43,728 bases of DNA from Pseudomonadaceae bacterium (lineage in GTDB: Bacteria > Pseudomonadota > Gammaproteobacteria > Pseudomonadales > Pseudomonadaceae): NCBI GenBank assembly GCA_019745275.1, contig JAIETJ010000083.1, positions 1 through 43,728 on the forward strand, given 5' to 3'. Position numbers and translations under genes: made by a program. How positions within the stretch are numbered: position 1 is the first letter of the stretch; every line of letters starts with the position of its first letter. Under the pieces are notes generated by a model that worked only from the letters and a program-made list of their open reading frames with translations, made no database searches and was not told where the DNA came from. Shown here one piece after another: positions 1 through 7,806 of this stretch.

Positions 1-1335
1 AACGACAACGACATGTCGATTTCCAACAATGTCGGCGGCCTGTCTAATTATTTGGCCAAAATTCTCTCTAGTCGCACCTATGCGAGCATGCGTGAGGGCA
101 GCAAAAAGATCCTCTCGCGGCTGCCCGGCGCGTGGGAAATCGCGCGCAAAACCGAAGAACACGCCAAGGGCATGTTGGTCCCCGGCACGCTGTTTGAAGA
201 GCTTGGCTGGAACTACATCGGCCCCATCGACGGCCATGACCTGCCGACCTTGCTGGCCACCCTGCGCAATATGCGCGATCTGGATGGCCCGCAGTTTCTG
301 CATATCAGCACCAAGAAAGGCAAAGGTTTCGGCCCGGCAGAACTGGACCCGATTGGCTACCACGCCATTACCAAGCTGGAGCCGATTAACGCACCAGTCA
401 CGGCCAAACCGGTCAGCGGACCGAAGTATTGCGCCGTATTTGGCCAGTGGTTGTGCGACATGGCCGAGCAAGACAGCCGCCTGGTCGGCATTACCCCAGC
501 AATGAAAGAAGGCTCCGATTTAGTCGCCTTTAGCCAACGCTTTCCCGAACGCTACTTTGACGTGGCGATTGCCGAGCAGCACGCCGTCACCTTGGCCGCC
601 GGCATGGCCTGCGACGGCGTTAAGCCGGTGGTGGCAATTTATTCGACCTTTCTGCAGCGCGCTTACGATCAGCTGATTCACGATGTGGCGGTGCAAAACC
701 TCGACGTGCTGTTTGCCATCGACCGTGCGGGGTTGGTCGGCGAAGACGGCCCAACCCACGCTGGCAGCTTCGATTTATCCTTTCTGCGCTGCATCCCCGG
801 CATGTTGATCATGACCCCCAGCGATGAGAACGAACTGCGCCAAATGCTCACCACCGGCTACCTGTTCCAAGGCCCGGCGGCGGTGCGTTACCCGCGCGGC
901 AGCGGCCCGAATGCGACTATCGAGCAAGCGTTAACGCCGCTGGAAATTGGCAAGGGCGTGGTGCGTCGCCAAGGCGAGAAAGTCGCCCTGCTGGTGTTCG
1001 GCGTGCAACTGAGCGAAGCCCTGCAAGTCGGCGAAAGCCTCAACGCCACAGTGGTCGACATGCGCTTCGTTAAACCGCTGGATGCCGAGTTGCTGCGGCA
1101 ATTGGCCAGCGAGCATGAACTGCTGGTGACCATCGAAGAGAACAGCATTATGGGCGGCGCAGGCTCAGCGGTGAGTGAGTTCTTGGCGGCCGAAAACCTA
1201 CTCAAATCGGTGCTGCATATCGGCCTGCCAGACAGCTATGTCGAGCACGCCAAGCCGGCGCAAATGCTCGCCGAATGCGGGCTGGATGCGGCCGGCATCG
1301 AAGCCGCCGTGCGTGCACGCCTGGCCAAGCTGTAA
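1..1335 (+). CDS. dxs: 1-deoxy-D-xylulose-5-phosphate synthase, 5'-truncated by the window edge
   Basis: This is the C-terminal 444 codons of DXS, the thiamine-diphosphate enzyme that joins pyruvate and glyceraldehyde-3-phosphate at the start of the MEP isoprenoid pathway. The frame is open from base 1, and the ATG at 13 lies inside the conserved NDNDMSIS stretch, so it is not the start; about 180 residues are missing compared with the usual ~620-630. Visible landmarks are [15 protein letters not shown], the pyrimidine-domain AEQHAVT segment carrying the ThDP-activating glutamate (near nt 570-590), and the [15 protein letters not shown] signature (near nt 721-765). The C-terminal transketolase domain is complete. 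DXP also feeds thiamine synthesis, which fits the nearby thiL. The frame shows no lesion. Confidence 0.97.
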   Translation, partial: NDNDMSISNNVGGLSNYLAKILSSRTYASMREGSKKILSRLPGAWEIARKTEEHAKGMLVPGTLFEELGWNYIGPIDGHDLPTLLATLRNMRDLDGPQFLHISTKKGKGFGPAELDPIGYHAITKLEPINAPVTAKPVSGPKYCAVFGQWLCDMAEQDSRLVGITPAMKEGSDLVAFSQRFPERYFDVAIAEQHAVTLAAGMACDGVKPVVAIYSTFLQRAYDQLIHDVAVQNLDVLFAIDRAGLVGEDGPTHAGSFDLSFLRCIPGMLIMTPSDENELRQMLTTGYLFQGPAAVRYPRGSGPNATIEQALTPLEIGKGVVRRQGEKVALLVFGVQLSEALQVGESLNATVVDMRFVKPLDAELLRQLASEHELLVTIEENSIMGGAGSAVSEFLAAENLLKSVLHIGLPDSYVEHAKPAQMLAECGLDAAGIEAAVRARLAKL

Positions 1336-1352
1336 CGCCCAGCCGCCGCATA

Positions 1353-1395
1353 CTGTTGCGCCCTAACACAATCCGCAACACCTAGGGCGCAGCAG
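1353..1395 (+). terminator. Hairpin downstream of dxs, possible terminator
   Basis: A 13-bp stem (1353-1365 with 1383-1395, one G-T wobble, core GCGCCCTA/TAGGGCGC) encloses a 17-nt loop and begins 17 nt after the dxs stop. No U-tract follows, so a Rho-independent terminator is not certain. It separates dxs from the riboswitch leader. Confidence 0.4.
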
Positions 1396-1459
1396 CATGA
1401 GCCGGCTGCACGTCGGCTTGCGGCGCTTTCACTTGCCCTTACCGCCCCCGCAACCTATG

Positions 1460-1822
1460 GTGCGCGTCGTTTTTATCGACCAAGGTGAACTGCGCGCTAA
1501 GCGTCAGTTTTAAACGGGAAGCAGGTACCAAGCCTGCGCTGCCCCCGCAACGGTAACCGAAGGCAATTCAAACAGCGGCCTAACTTGGCCGGCAGTTTGA
1601 ATTGCAACGCCTGCTTGATACGCCACTGGGTTCTCCTGGGAAGGTAAGCGGCGAGAAAGGACGTGCAGAAACGTCACGAGCGAAGGACAGGCAAGGCAAA
1701 AACAGGCGAGGACGCGGAGTTTACGAGTTGTAAATGAGCAGTCCGAGCCTGTTTTTAACGCCGCATGTCCAAGCGCAGTAGTTTCTGCCGTTCTTTCAAT
1801 CGGCAGCCCGGAGACCGGCCTT
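1460..1822 (+). ncRNA. Cobalamin (B12) riboswitch upstream of btuB, with an enlarged peripheral arm
   Basis: Conserved class-I cobalamin pieces occur in order: ACGGGAAGC followed by a GCAGG/CCTGC hairpin (1514-1537), GCTGCCCCCGCAACGGTAA (1538-1555), GCCACTGGG (1622-1630), GGGAAGG (1638-1644), and the B12 box AGCCCGGAGACCGGCC (1805-1820). A peripheral helix forms between 1563-1573 and 1595-1605 (GCAATTCAAAC/GTTTGAATTGC, 11 bp perfect). The 5' boundary is approximate. By analogy with known switches, adenosylcobalamin binding should lower btuB expression. Unusually, about 160 nt separate GGGAAGG from the B12 box, where a few tens of nt are usual. The extra sequence folds into one long hairpin, annotated separately. 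The family call is secure, but ligand response with this large arm is inferred. Confidence 0.88.
1651..1797 (+). repeat. Structured inverted-repeat element inserted in the riboswitch arm
   Basis: This stretch folds on itself along nearly its whole length. The outer stem pairs GAAAG 1655-1659 with CTTTC 1793-1797, ACG 1661-1663 with CGT 1789-1791, and GCAGAAAC 1665-1672 with GTTTCTGC 1781-1788. Further in, GGACA 1685-1689 pairs with TGTCC 1766-1770. The inner stem pairs AAAAACAGGC 1698-1707 with GCCTGTTTTT 1747-1756, then a tandem GA/GA mismatch, then GGAC 1710-1713 with GTCC 1741-1744. A terminal hairpin forms from GTTTAC and GTAAAT. No long ORF with coding character is visible. The shape suggests a non-autonomous dispersed repeat, but copy number cannot be judged from one window. 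Confidence 0.6.
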
Positions 1823-1918
1823 GATCGATGCAACTGGTATTGCGGAGGGCAATCACCGGCAAACGCAGGCGGCTGTCCGGTTTACCCGAGCGCGACCGGC
1901 CACGCTTGCCGCTGCTCT

Positions 1919-1945
1919 CCTCACAAGGCTTTGCCCATTTTGAGG
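1919..1945 (+). promoter_or_regulatory. Candidate Shine-Dalgarno-sequestering stem of the btuB leader
   Basis: CCTCA (1919-1923) is complementary to TGAGG (1941-1945), which contains the btuB ribosome-binding GAGG. GGC and GCC in the loop can pair as a nested helix. Pairing would hide the ribosome-binding site, which is how cobalamin switches upstream of btuB commonly work (known for E. coli). The alternative pairing that would free the site was not identified. Confidence 0.45.
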
Positions 1946-1952
1946 ATTATTG

Positions 1953-3833
1953 ATGAAACGCTCACACCTAGCCCTGACGCTGGCCCTGCTACCACTGACG
2001 GCGCATGCCGAGTCGCTCGACACCACCGAAGCCCTGCAGGTGCCAACGCTGGTGATTACCTCCGGGCGAGTTGCCGAAGCGAAGGCAACCGCCATCGCCG
2101 CCGCTTCCGTATTCACCCGCAAGGACATTGAGCGACTGCAAGCACGCAATGTGCCCGACTTACTTAACCGCGTGCCGGGCGTGGTCATTCGCAGCAGCGG
2201 CGGCTTGGTTTCCTACTCCGTGCGAGGCACCAAATCTGCACAAACACTGGTCCTCGTCGACGGTCAGCGGATTGCGTCAGCCGCCAGCGGCCTGGCACGC
2301 TTGGACTACCTGAGCATCGACAATATCGAACGCGTGGAAGTGACCCGCGGAGCACGCTCATCGCTGTATGGCGCCGATGCCATTGGCGGAGTCATTCAAA
2401 TTTTCACCCGGCATGGCGACGCGGGGCTAAAACCCTCGGTCCGTCTTGCGGCGGGCAGCAAACAGACCTACCAGCGCAGTGCCAGCGTCAGTGGCGGCGA
2501 TTCGCGCACCCGCTTCAGCCTCGGCGGCAGCCTCGATGAGAGTAATGGCCACGACAGCACCCGCGATAACGTCGGCGCCGACAGCGATGCCGACGGTCAG
2601 CGCAATCTGGCGCAGTACCTCAACCTCGATCATCAGTTCAATGACGACTGGACAGCCGGCCTCAATTACAACGAGCAACACGGCAAAAACGAGTACGACG
2701 ACGCGTACGAGCAAGCACCTGCCGAGCCAAGCGATCAGTTCCGAGTCAGCAGCGCGAGCAGCTTCCTGCAAGGCCAGATCAACGACACCTGGAATAGCCG
2801 TTTAGAGCTAGGCCAGAGCTATGACCGCAACAAAGCTGTCGGGGCATCCATGCCGTGGAACAACGGCCTCAACGCTACCACCCGTCACTCCGCCAGCTGG
2901 CTCAATCGCCTTGACCTTAATTCCGACAACCAGCTGACATTGGGCGGCGACTGGTATGAGGACAAACTCGACAGCAGCACTGACTACGCCGAAGACAGTC
3001 GCAGCAATAGCGCGGCGCTATTTCAGTACCGTTTCAATGGCGAACAAATGTTCAGCGAACTGGGCATGCGCCGCGATGACAACCAGCTCTATGGCACTCA
3101 GAACAGCTGGAATGGTGCTCTTGGCTTGCCGCTTGAGTCTGGCCAGCAGTGGCAACTCAGCTATGCCGAAGGATTCCGTGCACCGACCTTTAGCGACCTC
3201 TATTACCCCAACTTCAGCAACCCGAACTTAAAAGCAGAAACCAGTAAGACCTGGGAACTGCAATGGCGCGCAGAGCTCGGGGCCACTCAGCTGGAAGCCT
3301 CGCTATACCGCAATGACATCCAAGACCTGATCGCCTACAAGGGCAACAGCACCGAAAATGTCGGGCAAGCGCGCATCAACGGCTTCGAAACCAGTCTTAG
3401 CCAAGAGTTACTCGGCTGGCAAACCAGCATGGGCTTTAGCTTGATCGACCCGCGCAACCGCGATAACGGCCAGACCTTACAACTCACCCCCAAGCGCACT
3501 GTTTATATCGACCTAGATCGACCTTTTGGCGCTGTCTCGGCGGGTGTTAGTTGGCGTGCAGTCAGCCAAAGCTATGATTACAGCATCACTGACTCGAACT
3601 ACCGCTCCGAACGGCAGACCGTGCCTGGCTATGGTTTGCTTGACCTGCGCAGTAGCTGGCAGGCCAGCGCTAGCCTGCGGGTAGATGTGCAGCTGAACAA
3701 CGTATTGGACAAGGACTATTACACCTCCCTGTACCAGCGCCTTGATGCCAACTACGTGCTCGCCCCGACAACACCCTACGGCTACCAAGAGCCGGGCCGC
3801 ACCGGCCTATTGGCAGTAACCTGGACGCCGTGA
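1953..3833 (+). CDS. btuB: TonB-dependent outer-membrane vitamin B12 receptor BtuB
   Basis: This is a 626-residue outer-membrane receptor that imports cobalamin using TonB energy. The ATG at 1953 is chosen over an in-frame TTG at 1950 because GAGG (1942-1945) lies 7 nt before it. Residues 1-20 look like a signal peptide ending AHAES. A TonB-box-like segment PTLVITSGR follows, then a plug domain with VLVDGQRI and VEVTRGARSSLYGADAIGGVIQ, then a 22-strand-type barrel. Late barrel motifs are GFRAPTFSDLYYP, NPNLKAETSKTWE and NNVLDKDYY. The protein ends WTP rather than with the terminal aromatic residue common in such barrels. The cobalamin riboswitch just upstream supports the substrate. The 124 nt after the stop, facing the convergent btuF, holds only a short GCCCA/TGGGC hairpin at 3846-3859. 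Confidence 0.93.
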   Translation: MKRSHLALTLALLPLTAHAESLDTTEALQVPTLVITSGRVAEAKATAIAAASVFTRKDIERLQARNVPDLLNRVPGVVIRSSGGLVSYSVRGTKSAQTLVLVDGQRIASAASGLARLDYLSIDNIERVEVTRGARSSLYGADAIGGVIQIFTRHGDAGLKPSVRLAAGSKQTYQRSASVSGGDSRTRFSLGGSLDESNGHDSTRDNVGADSDADGQRNLAQYLNLDHQFNDDWTAGLNYNEQHGKNEYDDAYEQAPAEPSDQFRVSSASSFLQGQINDTWNSRLELGQSYDRNKAVGASMPWNNGLNATTRHSASWLNRLDLNSDNQLTLGGDWYEDKLDSSTDYAEDSRSNSAALFQYRFNGEQMFSELGMRRDDNQLYGTQNSWNGALGLPLESGQQWQLSYAEGFRAPTFSDLYYPNFSNPNLKAETSKTWELQWRAELGATQLEASLYRNDIQDLIAYKGNSTENVGQARINGFETSLSQELLGWQTSMGFSLIDPRNRDNGQTLQLTPKRTVYIDLDRPFGAVSAGVSWRAVSQSYDYSITDSNYRSERQTVPGYGLLDLRSSWQASASLRVDVQLNNVLDKDYYTSLYQRLDANYVLAPTTPYGYQEPGRTGLLAVTWTP

Positions 3834-3957
3834 CAAAGGACTAAAGCCCAGCGGTGGGCGAATCGCTCAGGAGCATAAGCCGCCTGCTGAACAGGGCAAG
3901 CGCCTTGATGGGTATCGCTGCGCGCACCAGAGCCTACTCAGTCGCAGTTAGCGATTG

Positions 3958-4755
3958 CTAATGGGCCGTCTGCAGCAATTCACACAGCCGCTCGGTGGCC
4001 TTCAGCATCTGCAGGCTGGGGCGCTCTAAGCCGCGATCGGGAATACTCCACACCTGCCCACGCTTGACCGCTTGGAGCTGCGGCCAGGTTTGCCAGGCCG
4101 CCAGCAGTTGCGGCTCGCTGGTCAGAATCACCTCGGGGTCGCGGACCAGCAAGGTTTCTAGATTGATCTGGGGCGCGGCCAAGGTTAAATTACTAAACAG
4201 GTTTTCCGCACCACATACGCGCAAGGCATCGCTGATGATTTGCCGCCCGCCGATGCTGTACAGCGGGCTGTCCCAGACCTGATAAAACACCCGCAGCGGT
4301 GGCTCGCGTCGATAACGCTGACGCAAGTGCGCCAGTTGCCGGCGAAACTCCGCGGCCAGTTGCTGGCCGCGCTCGGCGCGACCAATCCGCTGGCCCAGCG
4401 CTACCACTTGGGCAGCTAACTCATCGAGACTATGCGGCTGCACCTCATACAGTTGCAGACCGAGCCGACGCAATTGTTGGCGCTGGGCGCTGCCGATACT
4501 GTCCGGCCAGAGCAGCACCAGTTGCGGCTTGAGGCTCAGCAGGGTTTCGATTTGCACCTGCCCGTATTCACCCACCGAGGGCAAAGCGGCCAAGGCGGCA
4601 GGTCGCTCGCGCGCACCGAGCACACCAACCAGTTGCTCGCCTGCGCCTAACTCCAACATCAGTTCATCCAATGCCGGGGACAAACTCACTACTCGCTCCA
4701 GCGCGCCGGCCGGCAGCGCCAACAACAGCACGCACACGCCGAGCAGGCCGCGCAT
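3958..4755 (-). CDS. btuF: Cobalamin ABC transporter periplasmic binding protein, BtuF-like
   Basis: This 265-residue protein resembles periplasmic BtuF/FhuD-type (cluster A) binding proteins that deliver corrinoids to an ABC importer. The frame stays open upstream, but the ATG at 4755 begins a clear signal peptide ([20 protein letters not shown]) followed at once by the family motif RVVSLSPALDELMLELGAG. Other landmarks are PSVGEYGQVQIETLLSLKPQLVL and a C-terminal REPP...VFYQVWDSPLYSIGG stretch. The start shares one base with the stop of the upstream membrane-protein gene (TGATG), so it is probably translationally coupled in the ribA unit. No BtuC or BtuD gene lies in the window. B12 specificity is inferred from similarity and from btuB being adjacent; another metallophore is less likely. 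Confidence 0.8.
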   Translation of the reverse strand: MRGLLGVCVLLLALPAGALERVVSLSPALDELMLELGAGEQLVGVLGARERPAALAALPSVGEYGQVQIETLLSLKPQLVLLWPDSIGSAQRQQLRRLGLQLYEVQPHSLDELAAQVVALGQRIGRAERGQQLAAEFRRQLAHLRQRYRREPPLRVFYQVWDSPLYSIGGRQIISDALRVCGAENLFSNLTLAAPQINLETLLVRDPEVILTSEPQLLAAWQTWPQLQAVKRGQVWSIPDRGLERPSLQMLKATERLCELLQTAH

Positions 4756-5174
4756 CAGCCGAGCTGACGTGGAATACGATAGAGGTACAACAAGACCATG
4801 CTGGCCAACGCTAACAACAGCAGCGGCACCGTCTCTAGCCCTGCCAACACGGCCAAGGCAGCAATCCAGGCGGGCAAGCTGGCGGCGATAAACGAGCGCT
4901 GCCGGGTGCGCCCTAGTGCTTGCCAAGCCTGCGCCTCGGTGTCGCTATTGAGGGCTTTTTCGGTGGTGAGCAAGGCGCGCAGATAGCGTTTAAACGGCAC
5001 CAGACTGAGGAACAATGAGCTGCAGCCGACGATAAACAGTGGCATCGCCAGCACCGACGGCGTGCTGCGCAAATCGGCAAACAGCTGATAAAGCACCAGC
5101 AAGGGTGCCAAGGTCAGCAGCACCTGCCACCACCACGCCCAGGCTAAACGGCGGCGGGCTGTGGCGCGATTCAC
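4755..5174 (-). CDS. Small inner-membrane protein of unknown function between ribA and btuF
   Basis: This 139-residue protein has about four hydrophobic segments: roughly 15-35 ([19 protein letters not shown]), 40-60, 100-115 and 117-133. A basic, soluble stretch of about 35 residues ([23 protein letters not shown]) sits in the middle. The start overlaps the ribA stop by 4 nt (ATGA), and its stop shares a base with the btuF start, so the three are probably one translational unit. No catalytic or transport motif is visible. A role in cobalamin or flavin handling would be inference from position alone. Confidence 0.85.
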   Translation of the reverse strand: MNRATARRRLAWAWWWQVLLTLAPLLVLYQLFADLRSTPSVLAMPLFIVGCSSLFLSLVPFKRYLRALLTTEKALNSDTEAQAWQALGRTRQRSFIAASLPAWIAALAVLAGLETVPLLLLALASMVLLYLYRIPRQLG

Positions 5175-5797
5175 TGGTCATCCTCGTCCTCGATTTCGGC
5201 TTGATGCAAGCTACCGAGCATATGCCCCAGCTTACTGGCCTTGGTCGCAAGGTATTTCTGGTTGTGCATGTTCTGCCCGGTCTGCAACGGCACCCGTGAG
5301 GCCACCCGCAAACCAAAACCCTGCAAGGCCTTAACCTTGCGCGGATTATTGGTCATCAGATTGATGGCACTCACGCCCAGATGCGCCAGCATCGGCTGAC
5401 AGATCGAGTAGTCGCGCTGGTCGGCGCCAAAGCCGAGACGCTCGTTGGCCTCGACCGTATCGGCGCCGCCATCTTGCAATTCGTAGGCGCGGATTTTATT
5501 CAGCAAGCCGATGCCTCGGCCTTCTTGGCGCAAGTACAGCAACACGCCGCGACCGGCAGTGGCTATCGCCCGCAAGGCGGCTTCCAGTTGCGAGCCGCAA
5601 TCGCAGCGCTGGCTAAACAACGCATCGCCGGTCAGGCATTCGGAGTGCAGGCGGCCGAGCACCGGCGCACCGTCATTGATAGCGCCCAGCGTTAGAGCCA
5701 AGTGTTCTTTGCCGGTCTCCTCATCGAGAAAACCGTGCATGGTGAACACCGCGAACGGCGTGGGCAGTTGGGAGGCGGCGACAAATACGACAGACAC
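5171..5797 (-). CDS. ribA: GTP cyclohydrolase II
   Basis: RibA opens the imidazole ring of GTP, releasing formate and pyrophosphate, to give the first riboflavin intermediate. The protein is 208 residues. The start is GTG at 5797 with AGGAG placed 7 nt upstream. The zinc ligands are present as C54, C65 and C67 in [19 protein letters not shown], followed by [23 protein letters not shown] and TNNPRKV motifs. The length is normal. A TACAAT -10-like hexamer lies at 5839-5844 (minus), but no good -35 was found. This is the functional GCHII of the window; the C-terminal GCHII-like half of RibBA lacks these cysteines. The acidic tail (EIEDEDDQ) overlaps the next gene. Confidence 0.97.
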   Translation of the reverse strand: MSVVFVAASQLPTPFAVFTMHGFLDEETGKEHLALTLGAINDGAPVLGRLHSECLTGDALFSQRCDCGSQLEAALRAIATAGRGVLLYLRQEGRGIGLLNKIRAYELQDGGADTVEANERLGFGADQRDYSICQPMLAHLGVSAINLMTNNPRKVKALQGFGLRVASRVPLQTGQNMHNQKYLATKASKLGHMLGSLHQAEIEDEDDQ

Positions 5798-5901
5798 CGA
5801 ATGCTCCTAAAAAATGAGGCTGAATCAGCAGGACCGGCATTGTACCAGCCTGCTTTACCTGCGCGGCGGCTGAATCATCGCCGATAAGCGCCGGCGACCG
5901 A

Positions 5902-6549
5902 TTACAGCTTCGACTCGAGCACCATCAGACCTTGATCTTCTTTCCAGCGCACTCGATTGAGAAAGCTCATACCCAACAACGCATCATTGTTGCCCTCGCC
6001 CTCCAACACAAAGGCTTCAACGCCCAACACCTCCAGCGGGCCAACCTTGACCTGCGGCAATTTAATCCGCCACGCCCTGGCGGTGCCGGCGGCAAGATTA
6101 ACCACCATAGGCTGACCGACCACGCGATAATCGATACCCAAGGTGCGTGCTTGCGTCTCGTTCAGAGCAATGCTGGTCGCGCCGGTATCGACCAAAAACG
6201 CAATTGTACGACCGCCCACCGAGCCGACCACCCGGTAATGGCCATCGGCACCACGGGCAATGCTGGTTTGCGCCTTAACCGGCGCACTCGCGCCGCCGCT
6301 ACCGGCCTCGCGACTCAAGCTGTAGGCACGCTCCACCCCATTAACCCGCAGCACTGCGCCACGACTGTCGGCGCTGATTACCTGCACGCCGCCCGGCCCC
6401 GCCTGACCGACCTTAACCAACTTGCGCTGACCGTCGACATTCAGCACCGCCGCGCCAGGAAACAAACCAACCACCTGCACTTGCTCGGCAGCCGGTAACG
6501 GCATGCTCAACAACAGCGCTGCAGTTGCCAGCAATTCACGGACGCGCAT
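5902..6549 (-). CDS. Retropepsin-like aspartic protease family protein, exported
   Basis: This is a 215-residue protein with a signal peptide (residues 1-21, ending PLPAAEQ) and a C-terminal clan AA aspartic-protease-like domain. The catalytic-type motif FLVDTGATSIAL has its Asp at residue 121, and the domain ends with LLGMSFLNRVRWKEDQGLMVL, typical of the bacterial single-domain retropepsin family. ATG at 6549 is preferred over the longer open frame because GGAG lies just before it and the signal peptide follows. It overlaps the 3' end of the upstream gene by 14 nt. Residues 22-90 look like a separate small domain. The substrate is unknown, and proteolytic activity is inferred from the motif. 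Confidence 0.82.
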   Translation of the reverse strand: MRVRELLATAALLLSMPLPAAEQVQVVGLFPGAAVLNVDGQRKLVKVGQAGPGGVQVISADSRGAVLRVNGVERAYSLSREAGSGGASAPVKAQTSIARGADGHYRVVGSVGGRTIAFLVDTGATSIALNETQARTLGIDYRVVGQPMVVNLAAGTARAWRIKLPQVKVGPLEVLGVEAFVLEGEGNNDALLGMSFLNRVRWKEDQGLMVLESKL

Positions 6550-7309
6550 GCGGTATCTCCTTCGCAGAGTCATAGGGGTAGTGCTGCTGGTAACGAGCAA
6601 AAATCGGCCGCAAGGCGCCAGCCTTAATCAATTCCTGCATGCGTTGCTCATAGAGCTTCTGCAGTCTGCTGCCCTGTTCTGTTTGGGCAAAACCCAGATA
6701 CAACGGTAAGTATTGCAACTGCGTTTGCTTGAACGTCTGCGGATGCTCGCTGGCGGCGAGCAGAGTGGCGACTTCATCATCGTCATCGATATAAAAATCG
6801 GCGCGCCCTTGCATCAGCATCTGTGCAATACCGTCGCGACGCTGCACTTCTTGATAATTAGTGAGGCCGGGGAACTGACTCTGATACCCGTAGCCACGCA
6901 CCCAAATCAGTCGGTAATTGTTCAGGGTCGCCAGGGTCGGAGTCGGCGCACTAGCCAAACTCAAGGCCACTACGGCGTCATCGGCATAGGGATGCTGAGC
7001 ATAACTAACGCCCTCAACTTCATTGAGATAGAGGCCCAGCACCGCATCAACTTTACCGCGCTGGGCCAAACCGAGCGCACGGGTATAGGGCACGCTAGTG
7101 GTTTTTAAGCTAACCCCAGCGGGCTCAAATACCGCACGTAATAAGTCCCACGCTAAACCACTGCCATCGGCGTTGCTGTGCTCCGCCCACACTTCGCTGG
7201 CCACGTTGATCTGCAGCGCCGGTGTGCTTTCGCGGGCCGAAACCAAGCCTGGCCACAACCCGCCAGCCAACCAACCAAGCATTAATATCCCTATCCAACC
7301 CGCGCGCAT
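6536..7309 (-). CDS. Periplasmic solute-binding-like protein (SBP_bac_3 type)
   Basis: This 257-residue protein has a signal peptide (MRAGWIGILMLGWLAGGLWP...SARE) and a type-II periplasmic binding fold of the amino-acid-binding kind. Supporting segments are GLAWDLLRAVFEPAGVSLKTTSVPYTRALGLAQRGKVDAVLG, a hinge region, and GRADFYIDDDDEVATLL. The start at 7309 is chosen for GGAGC upstream and the signal peptide. No permease or ATPase genes accompany it, so it may be a stand-alone sensor or binding protein rather than part of a transporter. It lies 11 nt after pgpA and overlaps the retropepsin gene by 14 nt. The ligand is not predictable from sequence. Confidence 0.8.
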   Translation of the reverse strand: MRAGWIGILMLGWLAGGLWPGLVSARESTPALQINVASEVWAEHSNADGSGLAWDLLRAVFEPAGVSLKTTSVPYTRALGLAQRGKVDAVLGLYLNEVEGVSYAQHPYADDAVVALSLASAPTPTLATLNNYRLIWVRGYGYQSQFPGLTNYQEVQRRDGIAQMLMQGRADFYIDDDDEVATLLAASEHPQTFKQTQLQYLPLYLGFAQTEQGSRLQKLYEQRMQELIKAGALRPIFARYQQHYPYDSAKEIPHARP

Positions 7310-7320
7310 GCGTGCTCCGT

Positions 7321-7806
7321 TTAACTTAACGCCTGAATAATCAGGTGCAGGGCCAGCCATGCAAAGACTCCGGCCAACACATCATCCAGCATGATGCCTA
7401 GTCCACCATGCACGTGCCGATCAATCCAGCGAATCGGCCACGGTTTGACGATATCAAACAAGCGAAACAAGCCAAAGCCTAGCAGCAGCCACTGCCAACC
7501 GGTGGGTGCCAACCATAGGGTGATCCAGATGCCGACCATCTCATCCCAGACGATGCCGCCATGGTCATGCACGCCGAGATCGCGCGCGACCTTGCCGCAC
7601 AGCCACACGCCAAACAGCATGGTAACGGCCAGCATCAACCAGTAGCCCCAGTCCGGCAGCAGTTGCCACAATGGCATAAACGCCAAGCCAACGACCGTGC
7701 CCCAAGTGCCCGGCGCCTTGGGCAAGGTGCCCGAGCCAAAACCAAAGGCCAAAAAATGCCACGGATTGCGCCATACCGAAGGCGGCGCCTTAATCGAGTC
7801 AGTCAC
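7321..7806 (-). CDS. pgpA: Phosphatidylglycerophosphatase A
   Basis: PgpA removes the phosphate from phosphatidylglycerol-phosphate in the inner membrane. This 161-residue protein shows the N-terminal FGFGSGTLPKAPGTWGT motif, several hydrophobic segments, the acidic HDHGGIVWDEMVG stretch and the conserved C-terminal GGLGIMLDDVLAGV motif. The start is GTG at 7806, overlapping the thiL stop by 8 nt, as is usual for thiL-pgpA pairs. Nothing suggests inactivation. Confidence 0.95.
   Translation of the reverse strand: MTDSIKAPPSVWRNPWHFLAFGFGSGTLPKAPGTWGTVVGLAFMPLWQLLPDWGYWLMLAVTMLFGVWLCGKVARDLGVHDHGGIVWDEMVGIWITLWLAPTGWQWLLLGFGLFRLFDIVKPWPIRWIDRHVHGGLGIMLDDVLAGVFAWLALHLIIQALS

Noticed and set aside
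1510..1833. 107-codon minus-strand ORF over the btuB leader
   Set aside because: It is the antisense of the riboswitch and its inserted repeat; composition is explained by RNA structure, and no ribosome-binding site or family match was recognised.
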